From assembly GCF_009688945.1 (NCBI RefSeq), contig NZ_AP021874.1, positions 3,906,001 through 3,970,000 on the forward strand: DNA of 64,000 nt. The letters run 5' to 3'. Position numbers and translations under genes: made by a program. The DNA is from Desulfosarcina alkanivorans (GTDB taxonomy: Bacteria; Desulfobacterota; Desulfobacteria; Desulfobacterales; Desulfosarcinaceae). The notes beneath the pieces are model-generated. The model made no database searches, had not been told where the DNA came from, and saw nothing but the letters and a program-made list of their open reading frames with translations. Shown piece after piece: positions 1 to 8,275 of this stretch; the stretch's first letter is position 1; the number at the start of each line of letters is the position of its first letter.

Positions 1-918
1 GAAATAGCGGTTGCGCGGCGAGACCGAGTCGGCAATGGGCGACGGCTCACGCTTTGCCAGCAGGACGATGGGACGCTGGATGGACACCAGCAGTCGCGCT
101 TCGGCCTCCTCCACGCGGGCAATGGCCCGGACGCGCGCCAGACTGCTGCACATGAGGGCAAAAGGCTTTTCCTCGCGGTGCTTTCGGCGGCGAAGGCGCG
201 CCACGGCATCGGCATGGGTGGCATCGACGGCCAGGTGAAAACCGCCCAGGCCCTTGATGGCCACGATTTGCCCCTGCCTGAGCCGGACGGCCGTGTCGGC
301 GATGGGATCGTCGGCGGCGATCATCTTTCCGTGGGCATCACACAGGGTCACCCGGGGACCGCAGACCGGGCAGGCATTGGGCTGGGCGTGAAAGCGCCGG
401 TTGTCGGGGTCGTCATATTCGGCCTGGCACTGCGGGCACATGGTAAAGTGCCGCATGCTGGTCTTGGGGCGATCGTAGGGGACATCGTCGATGATGGTGT
501 AGCGCGGGCCGCAGTTCGTGCAGTTGATAAACGGATAGCCGAATCGGCGGTCGGTCGCATCGCGCATCTCGGCCAGACAGTCGTCGCAGACCCTCACATC
601 GGGAGATATCAGGGTGGACCGGCTGACACCGGCCCGGCTTTTGACGATGGAAAAAGCTGAAAAGCCCGTCACCGGCGCCGGCGATACCGACACGTCCACG
701 ATGTGGGCCAGGGGGGGCTTCCGGTTGGGCAGGTCGTCGATAAACTGACGGATGCGGTCCTCCGGCCCCTCGATCATCAGGGACACACCCGTCGCGGTAT
801 TGGCCACCTCTCCGTTCAGGCCGTGGTGGTTGGCCAGCTGGTAGATGAACGGGCGAAAACCCACGCCTTGCACGATACCGTTGATCTCCAGGCGTTTTGA
901 CGTAAGAGCCTCTGTCAT
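1..918 (-). CDS. hypF: Carbamoyltransferase HypF, N-terminal part (runs off the window)
   Basis: HypF converts carbamoyl phosphate into the thiocarbamate on HypE that becomes the cyanide ligands of the [NiFe] centre. The 306 codons visible are open from an ATG at 918 to the window edge. They show an N-terminal acylphosphatase domain (VQGVGFRPF near residue 16), then the paired zinc-finger segment (CDDC, NCTNCGPRYT, CPQC, CPVCGP), then the start of the YrdC-like domain (KGLGGFHLAVDAT, RRRKHREEKPFALM). The C-terminal carbamoyltransferase half lies outside the window. It follows hypC by 15 bases, so the two are one operon with the protease upstream. The Shine-Dalgarno is weak, but the start fits the family N-terminus. 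Confidence 0.95.
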   Translation of the reverse strand, partial: MTEALTSKRLEINGIVQGVGFRPFIYQLANHHGLNGEVANTATGVSLMIEGPEDRIRQFIDDLPNRKPPLAHIVDVSVSPAPVTGFSAFSIVKSRAGVSRSTLISPDVRVCDDCLAEMRDATDRRFGYPFINCTNCGPRYTIIDDVPYDRPKTSMRHFTMCPQCQAEYDDPDNRRFHAQPNACPVCGPRVTLCDAHGKMIAADDPIADTAVRLRQGQIVAIKGLGGFHLAVDATHADAVARLRRRKHREEKPFALMCSSLARVRAIARVEEAEARLLVSIQRPIVLLAKREPSPIADSVSPRNRYF

Positions 919-933
919 GACCCGCGTTGGACG

Positions 934-1176
934 CTATCCTTTATCGGCTTCCAGACTGTCCACGTAAGCCGCCGCTTCACGCAGCAGTTTCAGGGATTCC
1001 GCCGCCGCGGCGGCGTCCAGCTTCTGGATGGCAAATCCGGCATGAACGATGACATAATCACCCACGGCCACATCTTCGAGCAGCATCATGCTGGCCGACC
1101 GCTGGACGCCGTCCACGTCGATGGTGGCCATGTTGTTTTCGATGTTGATGACTTTTGATGGAATGGCAAGGCACAT
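934..1176 (-). CDS. hypC: Hydrogenase maturation chaperone HypC
   Basis: An 80-residue protein of the HypC/HybG/HupF family, which carries the Fe(CN)2CO precursor with HypD and delivers it to the hydrogenase large subunit. The N-terminus MCLAIPSKV has the essential Cys2. The central VGDYVIVHAGFAI segment is the family signature, and the length is normal. It lies 6 bases after the endopeptidase gene and 15 bases before hypF, so the three form one maturation operon on the minus strand. Which of the three hydrogenases in the window it serves cannot be told from sequence; HypC proteins often serve several. Confidence 0.95.
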   Translation of the reverse strand: MCLAIPSKVINIENNMATIDVDGVQRSASMMLLEDVAVGDYVIVHAGFAIQKLDAAAAAESLKLLREAAAYVDSLEADKG

Positions 1177-1182
1177 AGGTAT

Positions 1183-1677
1183 TCAAGTCCCTTCTTTTTC
1201 TGCGTAGGCGACGCCCAACCGATCCAGCTCGGCCAATACCATCTGGATCACATCGTCCATGCGGTCTGCGGTCGTGGCCGTCAAGTCTACACACAAGGTC
1301 TCGGTATCCCGGGGCTCGATGCCGACGATAACCGTTTCCGGAACCTTGTCCAAGGCCTGGCAAAGGGTCAGGGATTCAAGAAAATCAATCTGGTGCAGTG
1401 AATTTTTGGCCCGAATCCGCTCGGGAATCGCGTCCCCGTCAATGCGGTACAAGTCACCGGGTTCGCCGTGGTTGCGGATGACATCCACAACGATCAGCTG
1501 GTCGGCTTCGGCGATGACGCCCATCAGGTTGATACCCAACACACCGCCATCAATCACCGATACATGCTCCGGAAAATCGTAGCGCGCCTCCAGCGCCTCA
1601 ACCACCCGGACGCCAAAGCCTTCATCGCTTAAAAGGATATTGCCGACCCCCATGATCATGACGTGCTCAGCATTCAT
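1183..1677 (-). CDS. HyaD/HybD-type hydrogenase maturation endopeptidase
   Basis: A 164-residue nickel-dependent endopeptidase that removes the C-terminal tail of a [NiFe] hydrogenase large subunit after nickel insertion. The N-terminus GVGNILLSDEGFGVRVVEALE is the family signature, with the nickel-binding acidic residue in DEGFG. IVGIEPRDTE further on is the second conserved block. It heads the protease-hypC-hypF operon. The nearest substrate is the large subunit HynA encoded at 5131-6780, which has a 15-residue tail. HydA (54862-56157) also has a tail, but soluble NAD(P)-type enzymes normally use another protease type, and none is visible here. Confidence 0.92.
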   Translation of the reverse strand: MNAEHVMIMGVGNILLSDEGFGVRVVEALEARYDFPEHVSVIDGGVLGINLMGVIAEADQLIVVDVIRNHGEPGDLYRIDGDAIPERIRAKNSLHQIDFLESLTLCQALDKVPETVIVGIEPRDTETLCVDLTATTADRMDDVIQMVLAELDRLGVAYAEKEGT

Positions 1678-1797
1678 ATTTTCGGTCTTCCGCTGTCTGT
1701 GAGGAGTTCATAAAAGCCTTCGCCCTGAAGCAGACTGCATTGGTAGCACTAAATCACCCTCGGTTCAAGGCATCATCGCCGAAGTCGATTCGCATCC

Positions 1798-2301
1798 TTA
1801 ATCCCTTCTGTCCGTGGGAAGCGCCAGGTTGCGGCTGCAGAGCGTGATGTGGCCGGGCCGGCCTGCCCTGACGGAAACCGGTTCCTGCCAGGCCACTTTG
1901 TAGCCGCCGATCATGGCCGGGAAGGTAACGACAACATAGTAGTCGCCGGGTGGCACATTCAGGAAGGCAAAATTGCCCGTGTCCGACGATTCGGTGTGGG
2001 CGACCAGATAACCGGGCTGATTTCGGTGTTCGGCAAACTGTTTGTAGAAATTCAGATGCATCTGGTTGATCCGGTCCAGGCGTCGATGCCGCTCCAAGGC
2101 ATCAAGGCCTGCGAACCGGGGGACGGAAATCTTCTTGCTGGTCAGAAAAACGGAGAGGTATTCACCATATATCCGCCGGCCCCGGTCATCGCTGATACCA
2201 AGGCTGCCCAGCAGCCATTGCTCCGCCGCAGCCGGCTCGCCGGAAGCCCCAAACAGCACCGACAGGACTAAAAAGATCACCACGAATCGACTGACAGTCA
2301 T
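1798..2301 (-). CDS. Secreted protein with carboxypeptidase-regulatory-like (beta-sandwich) segment
   Basis: A 167-residue protein of unknown role. Residues 1-26 form a signal peptide ending near AAAEQ. Residues about 105-130 (SDTGNFAFLNVPPGDYYVVV) match the turn-rich pattern of carboxypeptidase-regulatory-like / CNA-B-like beta-sandwich domains. The region between is charged and helical. GGAG lies 7 bases before the ATG. It is 120 bases upstream of the hydrogenase endopeptidase on the same strand, so it may share a transcript, but nothing links it to hydrogenase maturation. I assign no enzymatic function. Confidence 0.7.
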   Translation of the reverse strand: MTVSRFVVIFLVLSVLFGASGEPAAAEQWLLGSLGISDDRGRRIYGEYLSVFLTSKKISVPRFAGLDALERHRRLDRINQMHLNFYKQFAEHRNQPGYLVAHTESSDTGNFAFLNVPPGDYYVVVTFPAMIGGYKVAWQEPVSVRAGRPGHITLCSRNLALPTDRRD

Positions 2302-2333
2302 GGCAACGCTCCGCTGTTTATTTTTTCATCGGT

Positions 2334-2374
2334 CCCGCCCGCCGTTTCCATGGCCGGCGGGCGGGATTTTTTAA
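2334..2374 (+). terminator. Strong rho-independent terminator with no gene in front of it
   Basis: An 11-bp GC stem (CCCGCCCGCCG, 2334-2344, with CGGCGGGCGGG, 2355-2365) is followed by ATTTTTTAA, which reads as a plus-strand terminator. No plus-strand gene precedes it; the neighbour at 1798-2301 is on the other strand. It ends about 10 bases before the aldehyde oxidoreductase promoter and may insulate it. Confidence 0.75.
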
Positions 2375-2383
2375 GCCACGATA

Positions 2384-2451
2384 TTGAAAATATACTCAAA
2401 ACATGAAATAGTAAAGGTTAACCTTTTCTGATGGTTCTGCCAATGGCAGAA
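2384..2451 (+). promoter_or_regulatory. Promoter and two palindromes before the aldehyde oxidoreductase gene
   Basis: TTGAAA (2384-2389), a 17-base spacer and AATAGT (2407-2412) resemble a sigma-70 promoter. A perfect 14-base palindrome AAAGGTTAACCTTT (2413-2426) covers the expected transcription start. A second inverted repeat, TTCTGCC-aat-GGCAGAA (2435-2451), lies just before the ribosome binding site. The placement suits repressor operators, but no regulator gene is adjacent. Confidence 0.5.
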
Positions 2452-2478
2452 ATGGTTCCCATTCCCCCGGAGGCATCC

Positions 2479-4446
2479 ATGGATCGTTCATACATGGGAA
2501 AGGTGTTGTGGGTCGACCTGAGCACCGGCACCATCACCACCGAAGCCATTCCCGACCATCTTTACAGCCGCTTTCTGTCCGGAACGGGGCTGGCGTCCTG
2601 GCTCTTGTACCGGCGGATCCCGGCCGGTGCGGATCCCCTGGGGCCGGAAAACATTCTGGGATTCGCGTCCGGCCTGCTGACCGCCAGCGGATCCCTTTTT
2701 ACCGGCCGCTGGATGGTGGTCGGCAAAAGCCCGCTTACCGGCACCTGGGGAGACGCCAACTGCGGCGGCAACCTGGCTCCCGGCATCAAGGCATGCGGCG
2801 TGGACGCTATTTTTTTTAGCGGCAAAAGCGACCATCCGGTCTATTTTTACGCCGACACCAAAGGGGCCGAACTTCGTGATGCGGCCCACCTGTGGGGCAA
2901 GGACGCCGTCGAGACCGAACAATTGCTGATAGCTGAAAATGGCGCCCGGCGGCGGGTTCGGGTGGCATGCATCGGCATGGCCGGCGAACGCCGTTCCCTC
3001 ATCGCCGGCATCGTCAACCACGGCGGCCGCCTGGCGGCCCGCAGCGGCCTGGGAGCGGTCATGGGGGCCAAAGGGCTCAAGGCCCTTGCCCTTTGCGGCG
3101 CCCGGCGGGTTCATGCCTATGACCGCCGGCGAATGAAGGCCCTGAGCCTGTCGTGCAACGACCATGTGGCCTTTCAGCCCCCCTTTTTGAACGGCACCAT
3201 GACGGCCTATCTCGGCGCCCTGATGCGCATGCTGCCCGCCCAGATGAAACTGGACGGCATGCTCTACAAGGTGATGCTGAAAAAGTGGGGCACCGTCAAT
3301 CAGAACCAGATGGCCATCGAAGTCGGCGATGCACCGGTGATGAACTGGAAGGGGTCCAACCGGGATTTCGGGCCGGACAAATCCAAGCTCATCGACCCCG
3401 ACGAATTTACCCGGCCGGTGGTGGCCAAATACTACTGCTACTCCTGCCCCCTGGGATGCGGCGGAATCAGCCTGGCACCGGACGGCGCCACCGAGGTGCA
3501 TCGGCCCGAATACGAATCCACCATTGCCCTGGGGGGACTGTGCCTGAATGAAGATGCCGACAGCATTTACTACCTCAACGAACTGCTCAACCGGGCCGGC
3601 ATGGACACCATATCCGTGGGCGGCACGGTGGCCTTCGCCATCGAGTGTTTCGAAAAGGGCCTGTTGACCCCCCTAGACACCGACGGCCTGACCCTGACCT
3701 GGGGCAATACCGAAGCCATTGTCCGGCTGGTGGAAAAAATGGTCAGGCGGGAAGGCATCGGCGACCTGCTGGCCGACGGCACCCGGCGGGCGGTCGAGCG
3801 CATCGGCAGGGACGCCGGGGAGATGGCGGTTCATGCCGGCGGCCAGGAACTGGGTATGCACGACGGCCGCTACGACCCGGGCTTTGCCCTGCACAACGTG
3901 GTCGAACCCACCCCGGGGCGCCATACCATCGGGGCTTACATGTATTATGAAATGTTCCAGCTGTGGCGAAAAATACCGGACTTGCCCGATCCCTCCCTGT
4001 TCTACCTGAAGGGCAGCAAATATCGGGCAAATCGGGAAAAGGCGATCATGGGGGCGGCATGCAGCCAGTATATGAACGTCATCAACGGCGCCGGGTGCTG
4101 CCTGTTCGGTGCTTTTCTGGGCGCCCACCGGATTCCGGTATTTGAATGGCTCAACGCCGCCACCGGATGGGACCTTTCCCCGCAGGCCTACCTGACGGTG
4201 GGCCACCGGATCCAGACGGTCAAGCAAATGTTCAACATCAGGCAGGGCATCGCCCCGAAGGACATCCGTCTCAGCAAACGGGTCCTGGGTGAACCGCCCC
4301 AACAGGCGGGGGCCAACAAGGGCCGGACCGTGCCCCTGGAAAAACTGCGCCGCTATTACTGGCGCGAAATGGGATATGAAATCGACAGCGGTGTGCCCAC
4401 GGACGCATGCCTGGCCCACCTGGGCCTGGACAAAAATGAGGCCTGA
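2479..4446 (+). CDS. aor: Tungsten-type aldehyde:ferredoxin oxidoreductase
   Basis: A 655-residue member of the AOR family, which oxidises aldehydes to acids (or reduces acids) with ferredoxin, using a tungstobispterin cofactor and one [4Fe-4S] cluster. The N-terminal domain starts MGKVLWVDLSTG. RSGLGAVMGAKGLKAL (about 188-203) is the pterin-domain signature. YYCYSCPLGCGG (about 318-329) provides three cluster cysteines, with a likely fourth in the INGAGCC segment near residue 540. I start it at 2479 because GGAGG sits 5 bases upstream; an in-frame ATG at 2431 overlaps a regulatory inverted repeat. A four-cluster ferredoxin follows by 34 bases. The actual aldehyde substrate cannot be read from the sequence. 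Confidence 0.93.
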   Translation: MDRSYMGKVLWVDLSTGTITTEAIPDHLYSRFLSGTGLASWLLYRRIPAGADPLGPENILGFASGLLTASGSLFTGRWMVVGKSPLTGTWGDANCGGNLAPGIKACGVDAIFFSGKSDHPVYFYADTKGAELRDAAHLWGKDAVETEQLLIAENGARRRVRVACIGMAGERRSLIAGIVNHGGRLAARSGLGAVMGAKGLKALALCGARRVHAYDRRRMKALSLSCNDHVAFQPPFLNGTMTAYLGALMRMLPAQMKLDGMLYKVMLKKWGTVNQNQMAIEVGDAPVMNWKGSNRDFGPDKSKLIDPDEFTRPVVAKYYCYSCPLGCGGISLAPDGATEVHRPEYESTIALGGLCLNEDADSIYYLNELLNRAGMDTISVGGTVAFAIECFEKGLLTPLDTDGLTLTWGNTEAIVRLVEKMVRREGIGDLLADGTRRAVERIGRDAGEMAVHAGGQELGMHDGRYDPGFALHNVVEPTPGRHTIGAYMYYEMFQLWRKIPDLPDPSLFYLKGSKYRANREKAIMGAACSQYMNVINGAGCCLFGAFLGAHRIPVFEWLNAATGWDLSPQAYLTVGHRIQTVKQMFNIRQGIAPKDIRLSKRVLGEPPQQAGANKGRTVPLEKLRRYYWREMGYEIDSGVPTDACLAHLGLDKNEA

Positions 4447-4480
4447 AAAACATAAACCGGAAATCTGTTAGAAGCGGACC

Positions 4481-4906
4481 ATGGCCTATCAAATTACGAA
4501 TCGCTGTGTCGGTTGCGGGGTGTGCGTAAGGATCTGTCCGGTCGCGGCCATATCCGGACGGCGCCGGAAACGCCACCGCATCGACGAGAATATCTGTATC
4601 GACTGCGGCGCCTGCGGGCGGATATGCCCCCATGCCAGCGTGAAGGACCCCGAAGGCCACGTATGCGACCGGATCCGCATCCGGTCCAAATGGCCGAAGC
4701 CGGCATTCGACCCGGACCTCTGCATGGCCTGCACCATCTGCGTGGAGTCCTGCCCAACCGGCTGCATCGATCTGAAACCGGATCGGGGATCCCTGAAAAC
4801 CCTTCGCCGGCCATTTTTAAAAAACGGCCGCGATTGCATCGCCTGCACGTTTTGTGCTGCCGAATGCCCGGTGGACGCGATCGTGATGTCCGAGGTAAAA
4901 AAATGA
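4481..4906 (+). CDS. Polyferredoxin with four [4Fe-4S] motifs
   Basis: A 141-residue protein with four complete CxxCxxCxxxCP motifs: CVGCGVCVRICP, CIDCGACGRICP, CMACTICVESCP and CIACTFCAAECP. It should carry four [4Fe-4S] clusters. It follows the aldehyde oxidoreductase gene by 34 bases and is its likely electron acceptor or wire. There is no signal peptide, so it is cytoplasmic. Its stop codon overlaps the first bases of the terminal inverted repeat of the element at 4905-5028. Confidence 0.92.
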   Translation: MAYQITNRCVGCGVCVRICPVAAISGRRRKRHRIDENICIDCGACGRICPHASVKDPEGHVCDRIRIRSKWPKPAFDPDLCMACTICVESCPTGCIDLKPDRGSLKTLRRPFLKNGRDCIACTFCAAECPVDAIVMSEVKK

Positions 4907-5028
4907 CGGGTTCGTAAAAAAGCCGATATCTGCGTTACGCGTCATCCCCCGTCACTGCAGCGTACCGCCAGTACGCCTGATTCCTCGGCCTTCGCAAGCC
5001 TTGATCCCGGCTTTTTTGCGACCCCGTC
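4905..5028. repeat. 124-bp intergenic element with 21-bp terminal inverted repeats
   Basis: The left end 4905-4925 (GACGGGTTCGTAAAAAAGCCG-type) matches the reverse complement of the right end 5008-5028 at 19 of 21 positions. The interior has no coding capacity. This looks like a non-autonomous (MITE-like) or REP-like intergenic element. It begins inside the stop codon of the ferredoxin gene. Confidence 0.7.
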
Positions 5029-5071
5029 GGGGATGACAGTTTTTACGGGGGCATCAAAAATGAGGTGCTGG

Positions 5072-5111
5072 AAAAAAAATCCCCTCCCGGGAATGGACGC
5101 CCGGGAGGGGA
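5072..5111 (-). terminator. Rho-independent terminator of the hynBA operon
   Basis: A perfect 12-bp stem (TCCCCTCCCGGG 5080-5091 with its complement 5100-5111) around an 8-base loop is followed, in the minus direction, by eight U residues (5072-5079). It lies 20 bases past the hynA stop codon. Confidence 0.92.
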
Positions 5112-5130
5112 TGATCATCGGATGTTCAGG

Positions 5131-6780
5131 TTAGAGCACTTTGAACTTGTAGACTTCGTTGGAGTCCGGATCGATCACGTGAACCGCACAGGCGATGCAG
5201 GGATCGAAGGAGTGGACGGTGCGCAGCACTTCCAGCGGCTGTTTGGGATCGGCGATGGGCGTGCCGATCAGGGATTCTTCCACCGGCCCCAGCTGGCCCT
5301 TCTGGTCTCGCGGACCGAAATTCCAGGTTGACGGGACCACATACTGGTAGTTGCCGATTTTTCCATCCTCGATTTTGATCCAGTGGCCCAGAGCGCCGCG
5401 AGGCACATCGTTGAGCCCCACACCCATGGCGCTTTCCGGCATTTCGTAGGGCTCGTACGTCTGGGTGTCGCCCCCCTTTATATTTTCCACCAGTTCCATG
5501 ACCCAGCCCTGCATGGCGTCACCGATGGCGATGGTTTCCAGGCCTCTGGCAGCGGTGCGGCCGAGGGTGGAAAACAGGGCGCCGGCCGGGACCCCCAGCT
5601 TCTGAAGCGTACTGTCCACGATCGGCTTGATGTCCTTATGGCCCTTGCCGTAGGCCATCAGCACGCGGGCCAGCGGCCCCACTTCGCAGGAAAGGCCGTC
5701 GTAGCGCGGTGCCTTCAGCCAGGTGTACTTGCCCCCGTCGGGCCGGTACTTGGGATCTTCCTTGATCGGCTTGGTTTCCCCCTTGTAGGGATGCAGCGCG
5801 GGACCGTCTTCATACCAGGCGCGGGTCACCTCCTCGGTGACTTTTTCTTCGTAGGCCATGTCGATGTTGGCCAGGTCCCGCTTTTTGATCACGCCCCGGG
5901 GCATATACAGGCTGTCCGGCTCGACGTCGGTCAACGGGAAGTCGCCGTAGGTCAGGAAATTGGTCGTACCGCCGATGGCCCCCCAGTCCTTGTAGAAAGA
6001 GGCGACCGCCAGAAGGTCCGGGATATAGACGTTTTTAATGAAATCCTGGGTTTCTTTGGTGAGGTAGAGGAATTCGGCAATGCGGTCAGGCGTCATGTCC
6101 GCCACACTGGTGACGCCGCCCACCACCAGAGACTGGGGATGCGGGTTCTTGCCGCCGAAAATGGCGTGCATGCGTGCGGCCCGGGCCTGCAGCCGAAGGG
6201 CTTCGATGTAATGGGCACAGGCCATCAGGTTGGCCTCGGGCGGCAGCTTGTAGGCCGGGTGGCCCCAGTAGGCATTGGCGAAGGGACCCAGCTGGCCGCT
6301 GTCCACGAAGGTCTGAATGCGTTGCTGAACCTGCTTGTAGTAGGCGGCACCGCCCACCTGGGCATTGCTGACATTGTCGGCCAGGGCGGCGGTCTTTTTG
6401 GGGTCGGCCTTGAGGGCGCTGACGATATCCACCCAGTCCAGGGCATGCAGATGATAAAAATGGACCAGGTGATCGTGCTGGTACTGGGCGCCATGGAGCA
6501 GGTTCCGGATGAGCCGGGCATTTTTCGGAATTTTCAGGCCAATGGCGTTGTCCACGGCCCGAACCGATGAAACCGCATGGACATAGGTACAAACACCGCA
6601 CGAACGCTGGACGAAATGATGCGCGTCCCGGGGGTCGCGGCCCTGAAGGATCAATTCGATACCGCGGAACATCTGCCCCGAACTCCAGGCGTTGACGACT
6701 TTTCCTCCGGCCACTTCGACCTCGATGCGAAGGTGGCCCTCTATTCTGGTAATCGGATCAACAACTACACGCTTACCCAT
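5131..6780 (-). CDS. hynA: Periplasmic [NiFe] hydrogenase large subunit
   Basis: A 549-residue large subunit holding the Ni-Fe site of a Desulfovibrio-type group 1 uptake hydrogenase. RSCGVCTYVH near residue 60 and DPCIACAVH (526-534) supply the four cysteine ligands. After His534 a 15-residue tail remains, to be removed by a HyaD-type protease; one is encoded at 1183-1677. The sequence closely follows what I know of the Desulfovibrio vulgaris HynA (HDHLVHFYHLHALDWVD, GPLARVLMAYGKG). GGGAGG lies 8 bases before the ATG. It is 52 bases downstream of the small subunit, whose Tat signal should carry the folded pair to the periplasm. No cytochrome b or c partner is encoded beside it. Confidence 0.97.
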   Translation of the reverse strand: MGKRVVVDPITRIEGHLRIEVEVAGGKVVNAWSSGQMFRGIELILQGRDPRDAHHFVQRSCGVCTYVHAVSSVRAVDNAIGLKIPKNARLIRNLLHGAQYQHDHLVHFYHLHALDWVDIVSALKADPKKTAALADNVSNAQVGGAAYYKQVQQRIQTFVDSGQLGPFANAYWGHPAYKLPPEANLMACAHYIEALRLQARAARMHAIFGGKNPHPQSLVVGGVTSVADMTPDRIAEFLYLTKETQDFIKNVYIPDLLAVASFYKDWGAIGGTTNFLTYGDFPLTDVEPDSLYMPRGVIKKRDLANIDMAYEEKVTEEVTRAWYEDGPALHPYKGETKPIKEDPKYRPDGGKYTWLKAPRYDGLSCEVGPLARVLMAYGKGHKDIKPIVDSTLQKLGVPAGALFSTLGRTAARGLETIAIGDAMQGWVMELVENIKGGDTQTYEPYEMPESAMGVGLNDVPRGALGHWIKIEDGKIGNYQYVVPSTWNFGPRDQKGQLGPVEESLIGTPIADPKQPLEVLRTVHSFDPCIACAVHVIDPDSNEVYKFKVL

Positions 6781-6832
6781 TATGCAATCCTCCCTTATTC
6801 GTTAAGGAATACTGATTTCGGTGATAGACGGC

Positions 6833-7774
6833 TTACATCTCTTCGTAGAACGGGGACATGGTGTCCCAGAAATTCGGCTCACTGCAGCCGATACAGGGAT
6901 GCCCCGCTTCCACCGGCCAGCTGGTGCCGTCGTTGAATTTGGCAATCGGGCAGTTGTTGTAGGTCTCCGGGCCGCGGCAGCCGACTTTGTAAAGGCAGTA
7001 ACCCAGGGCGGCCTCTTCGCTTCCGAATTCTTCCACGAATTCCTCGTTTTCGAAATGGGCGCGTCTGGGGCACTGGTCATGAATGGTTTTGCCGTAGGCA
7101 AACAGGGGGCGGCCGCTATCGTCCAGATCGGGCAGTTTGCCCAAAAGCAGGTAGTTGACCACGGTCCCCACCAGGTTGATGGGATTGGGCGGGCAACCGG
7201 GAAGGTTCAGGGTTTTGATGCCCAGGGCATCGCTGACGCCCTTGTACCCGCCCGGGTTCGGGGCGGCGGCGGGAACACCGCCGTAGGCGGCGCAGGTGCC
7301 GATGGAAATAACGGCGGCAGCCTTGGGACAGACCTCTTTGGCAATTTCCAGGAAAGAACGACCGGCCACTTTGCCGTATCCGCCGTTATATTTCGTGGCG
7401 ATGGAGCCCTCTACGATACAGATGAATTTTCCGTCGTATTTCTTGACTGCATGCTGCAGCTGTTCTTCGGCCTGATGCCCGGCGGCGGCCATGATGGTTT
7501 CATGGTATTCCACCGAGAGCACTTCCAGAACCAGCTCGTCAATATAGGGGTACTGGGTCCTGAGCAACGCTTCGGAGCACCCGGTGCATTCGCCGAAATG
7601 CAGCCAGACCACCGGCGGCCGCTGGGCCGGCGCAGCAAACACCTCGGCCACCTTGGGGACGAAGGATGATGACAGGCCCATGGTTGCCGTCAGCGCCGTG
7701 CAGTACTTCATGAAATCTCTTCGCGAGACGCCTTTTTCCTTCAACCTTTCATAAAATGATCTTTCCTTTTCCAT
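6833..7774 (-). CDS. hynB: Periplasmic [NiFe] hydrogenase small subunit with Tat signal
   Basis: The 313-residue iron-sulfur subunit that passes electrons from the Ni-Fe site through proximal, medial and distal clusters. SRRDFMK near residue 18 is a twin-arginine signal, cleaved near [22 protein letters not shown] and GCPPNP hold proximal-cluster cysteines; later [21 protein letters not shown] and [11 protein letters not shown] fit the distal and medial clusters. There is no C-terminal membrane anchor, so the enzyme should be soluble in the periplasm and linked to cytochrome c. I place the start at 7774 because AGGAGG is 5-7 bases upstream; a GTG at 7780 would overlap it. Confidence 0.97.
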   Translation of the reverse strand: MEKERSFYERLKEKGVSRRDFMKYCTALTATMGLSSSFVPKVAEVFAAPAQRPPVVWLHFGECTGCSEALLRTQYPYIDELVLEVLSVEYHETIMAAAGHQAEEQLQHAVKKYDGKFICIVEGSIATKYNGGYGKVAGRSFLEIAKEVCPKAAAVISIGTCAAYGGVPAAAPNPGGYKGVSDALGIKTLNLPGCPPNPINLVGTVVNYLLLGKLPDLDDSGRPLFAYGKTIHDQCPRRAHFENEEFVEEFGSEEAALGYCLYKVGCRGPETYNNCPIAKFNDGTSWPVEAGHPCIGCSEPNFWDTMSPFYEEM

Positions 7775-7811
7775 TGGCACCTCCTGATGCTGATTAAGGA
7801 TGATTGGGGAT

Positions 7812-7890
7812 CAAAAAAAATAGAACCGGCTGTTCATGGGAGGCGGGTTGTGCAGCGGCACAATCTGCGAACTCATGGACGGCCCGGTTC
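7812..7890 (-). promoter_or_regulatory. Terminator-like hairpin in the hynBA leader
   Basis: In the minus direction, GAACCGG (7884-7890) pairs with CCGGTTC (7823-7829) around an inner TTGTGC/GCACAA stem. It is followed by TATTTTTTTTGA (7811-7822). The U-tract ends about 37 bases before the hynB start codon. It may be an attenuator of hynBA or the end of a short upstream transcript; I cannot tell which. Confidence 0.5.
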
Positions 7891-8220
7891 CATTTGTCTT
7901 CTCAAAGGCGCTGTATCGATTTGTTTTGGAAGCTCTCAATGCGTTTCGCGATGCTTTCAGTTATCAGGGCCGTATCCGTCAATCTCTATAAATGCAAACG
8001 CATGCTAACGCGCAGGAGCAACTGCACGGCATTCAGTTAACGACAATGCTGGTTTCATCAAAAATTCAAACGTGGTGAAAAAAATTAAGCAACGTTTGAA
8101 ACTATTAGTGGAAGACCCGGGGCAAGTCAAGGTAAAAAGAGGATTTTAACTATTGTTCAAGCTGGTTGGAATCAATGCGGGATGATTTTGCCACCTGGAG
8201 AAAATCATGGCAGGGGATAA
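7891..8220. other. Intergenic region upstream of hynBA
   Basis: No convincing gene. The region is more AT-rich than its surroundings and should hold the hynBA promoter. A sigma-54-like sequence near 7992-8006 has a spacer one base too short, so I do not call it. Confidence 0.5.
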
Positions 8221-8251
8221 AAAAAACGCCCGCATGGGACGCGGGCGTTTT
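8221..8251 (-). terminator. Rho-independent terminator after the acidic hypothetical gene
   Basis: CGCCCGC (8227-8233) pairs with GCGGGCG (8241-8247), flanked by A-rich and T-rich tracts on both sides, so it could work in both directions. It lies 25 bases past the end of the gene at 8276-8752. Confidence 0.8.
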
Positions 8252-8275
8252 CGATTTCAGAGACACCTGACGGGA

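Noticed and set aside
7992..8006. Sigma-54 promoter before hynBA
   Set aside because: TAGCATGCGTTTGCA on the minus strand has spacing one base short and two core mismatches.
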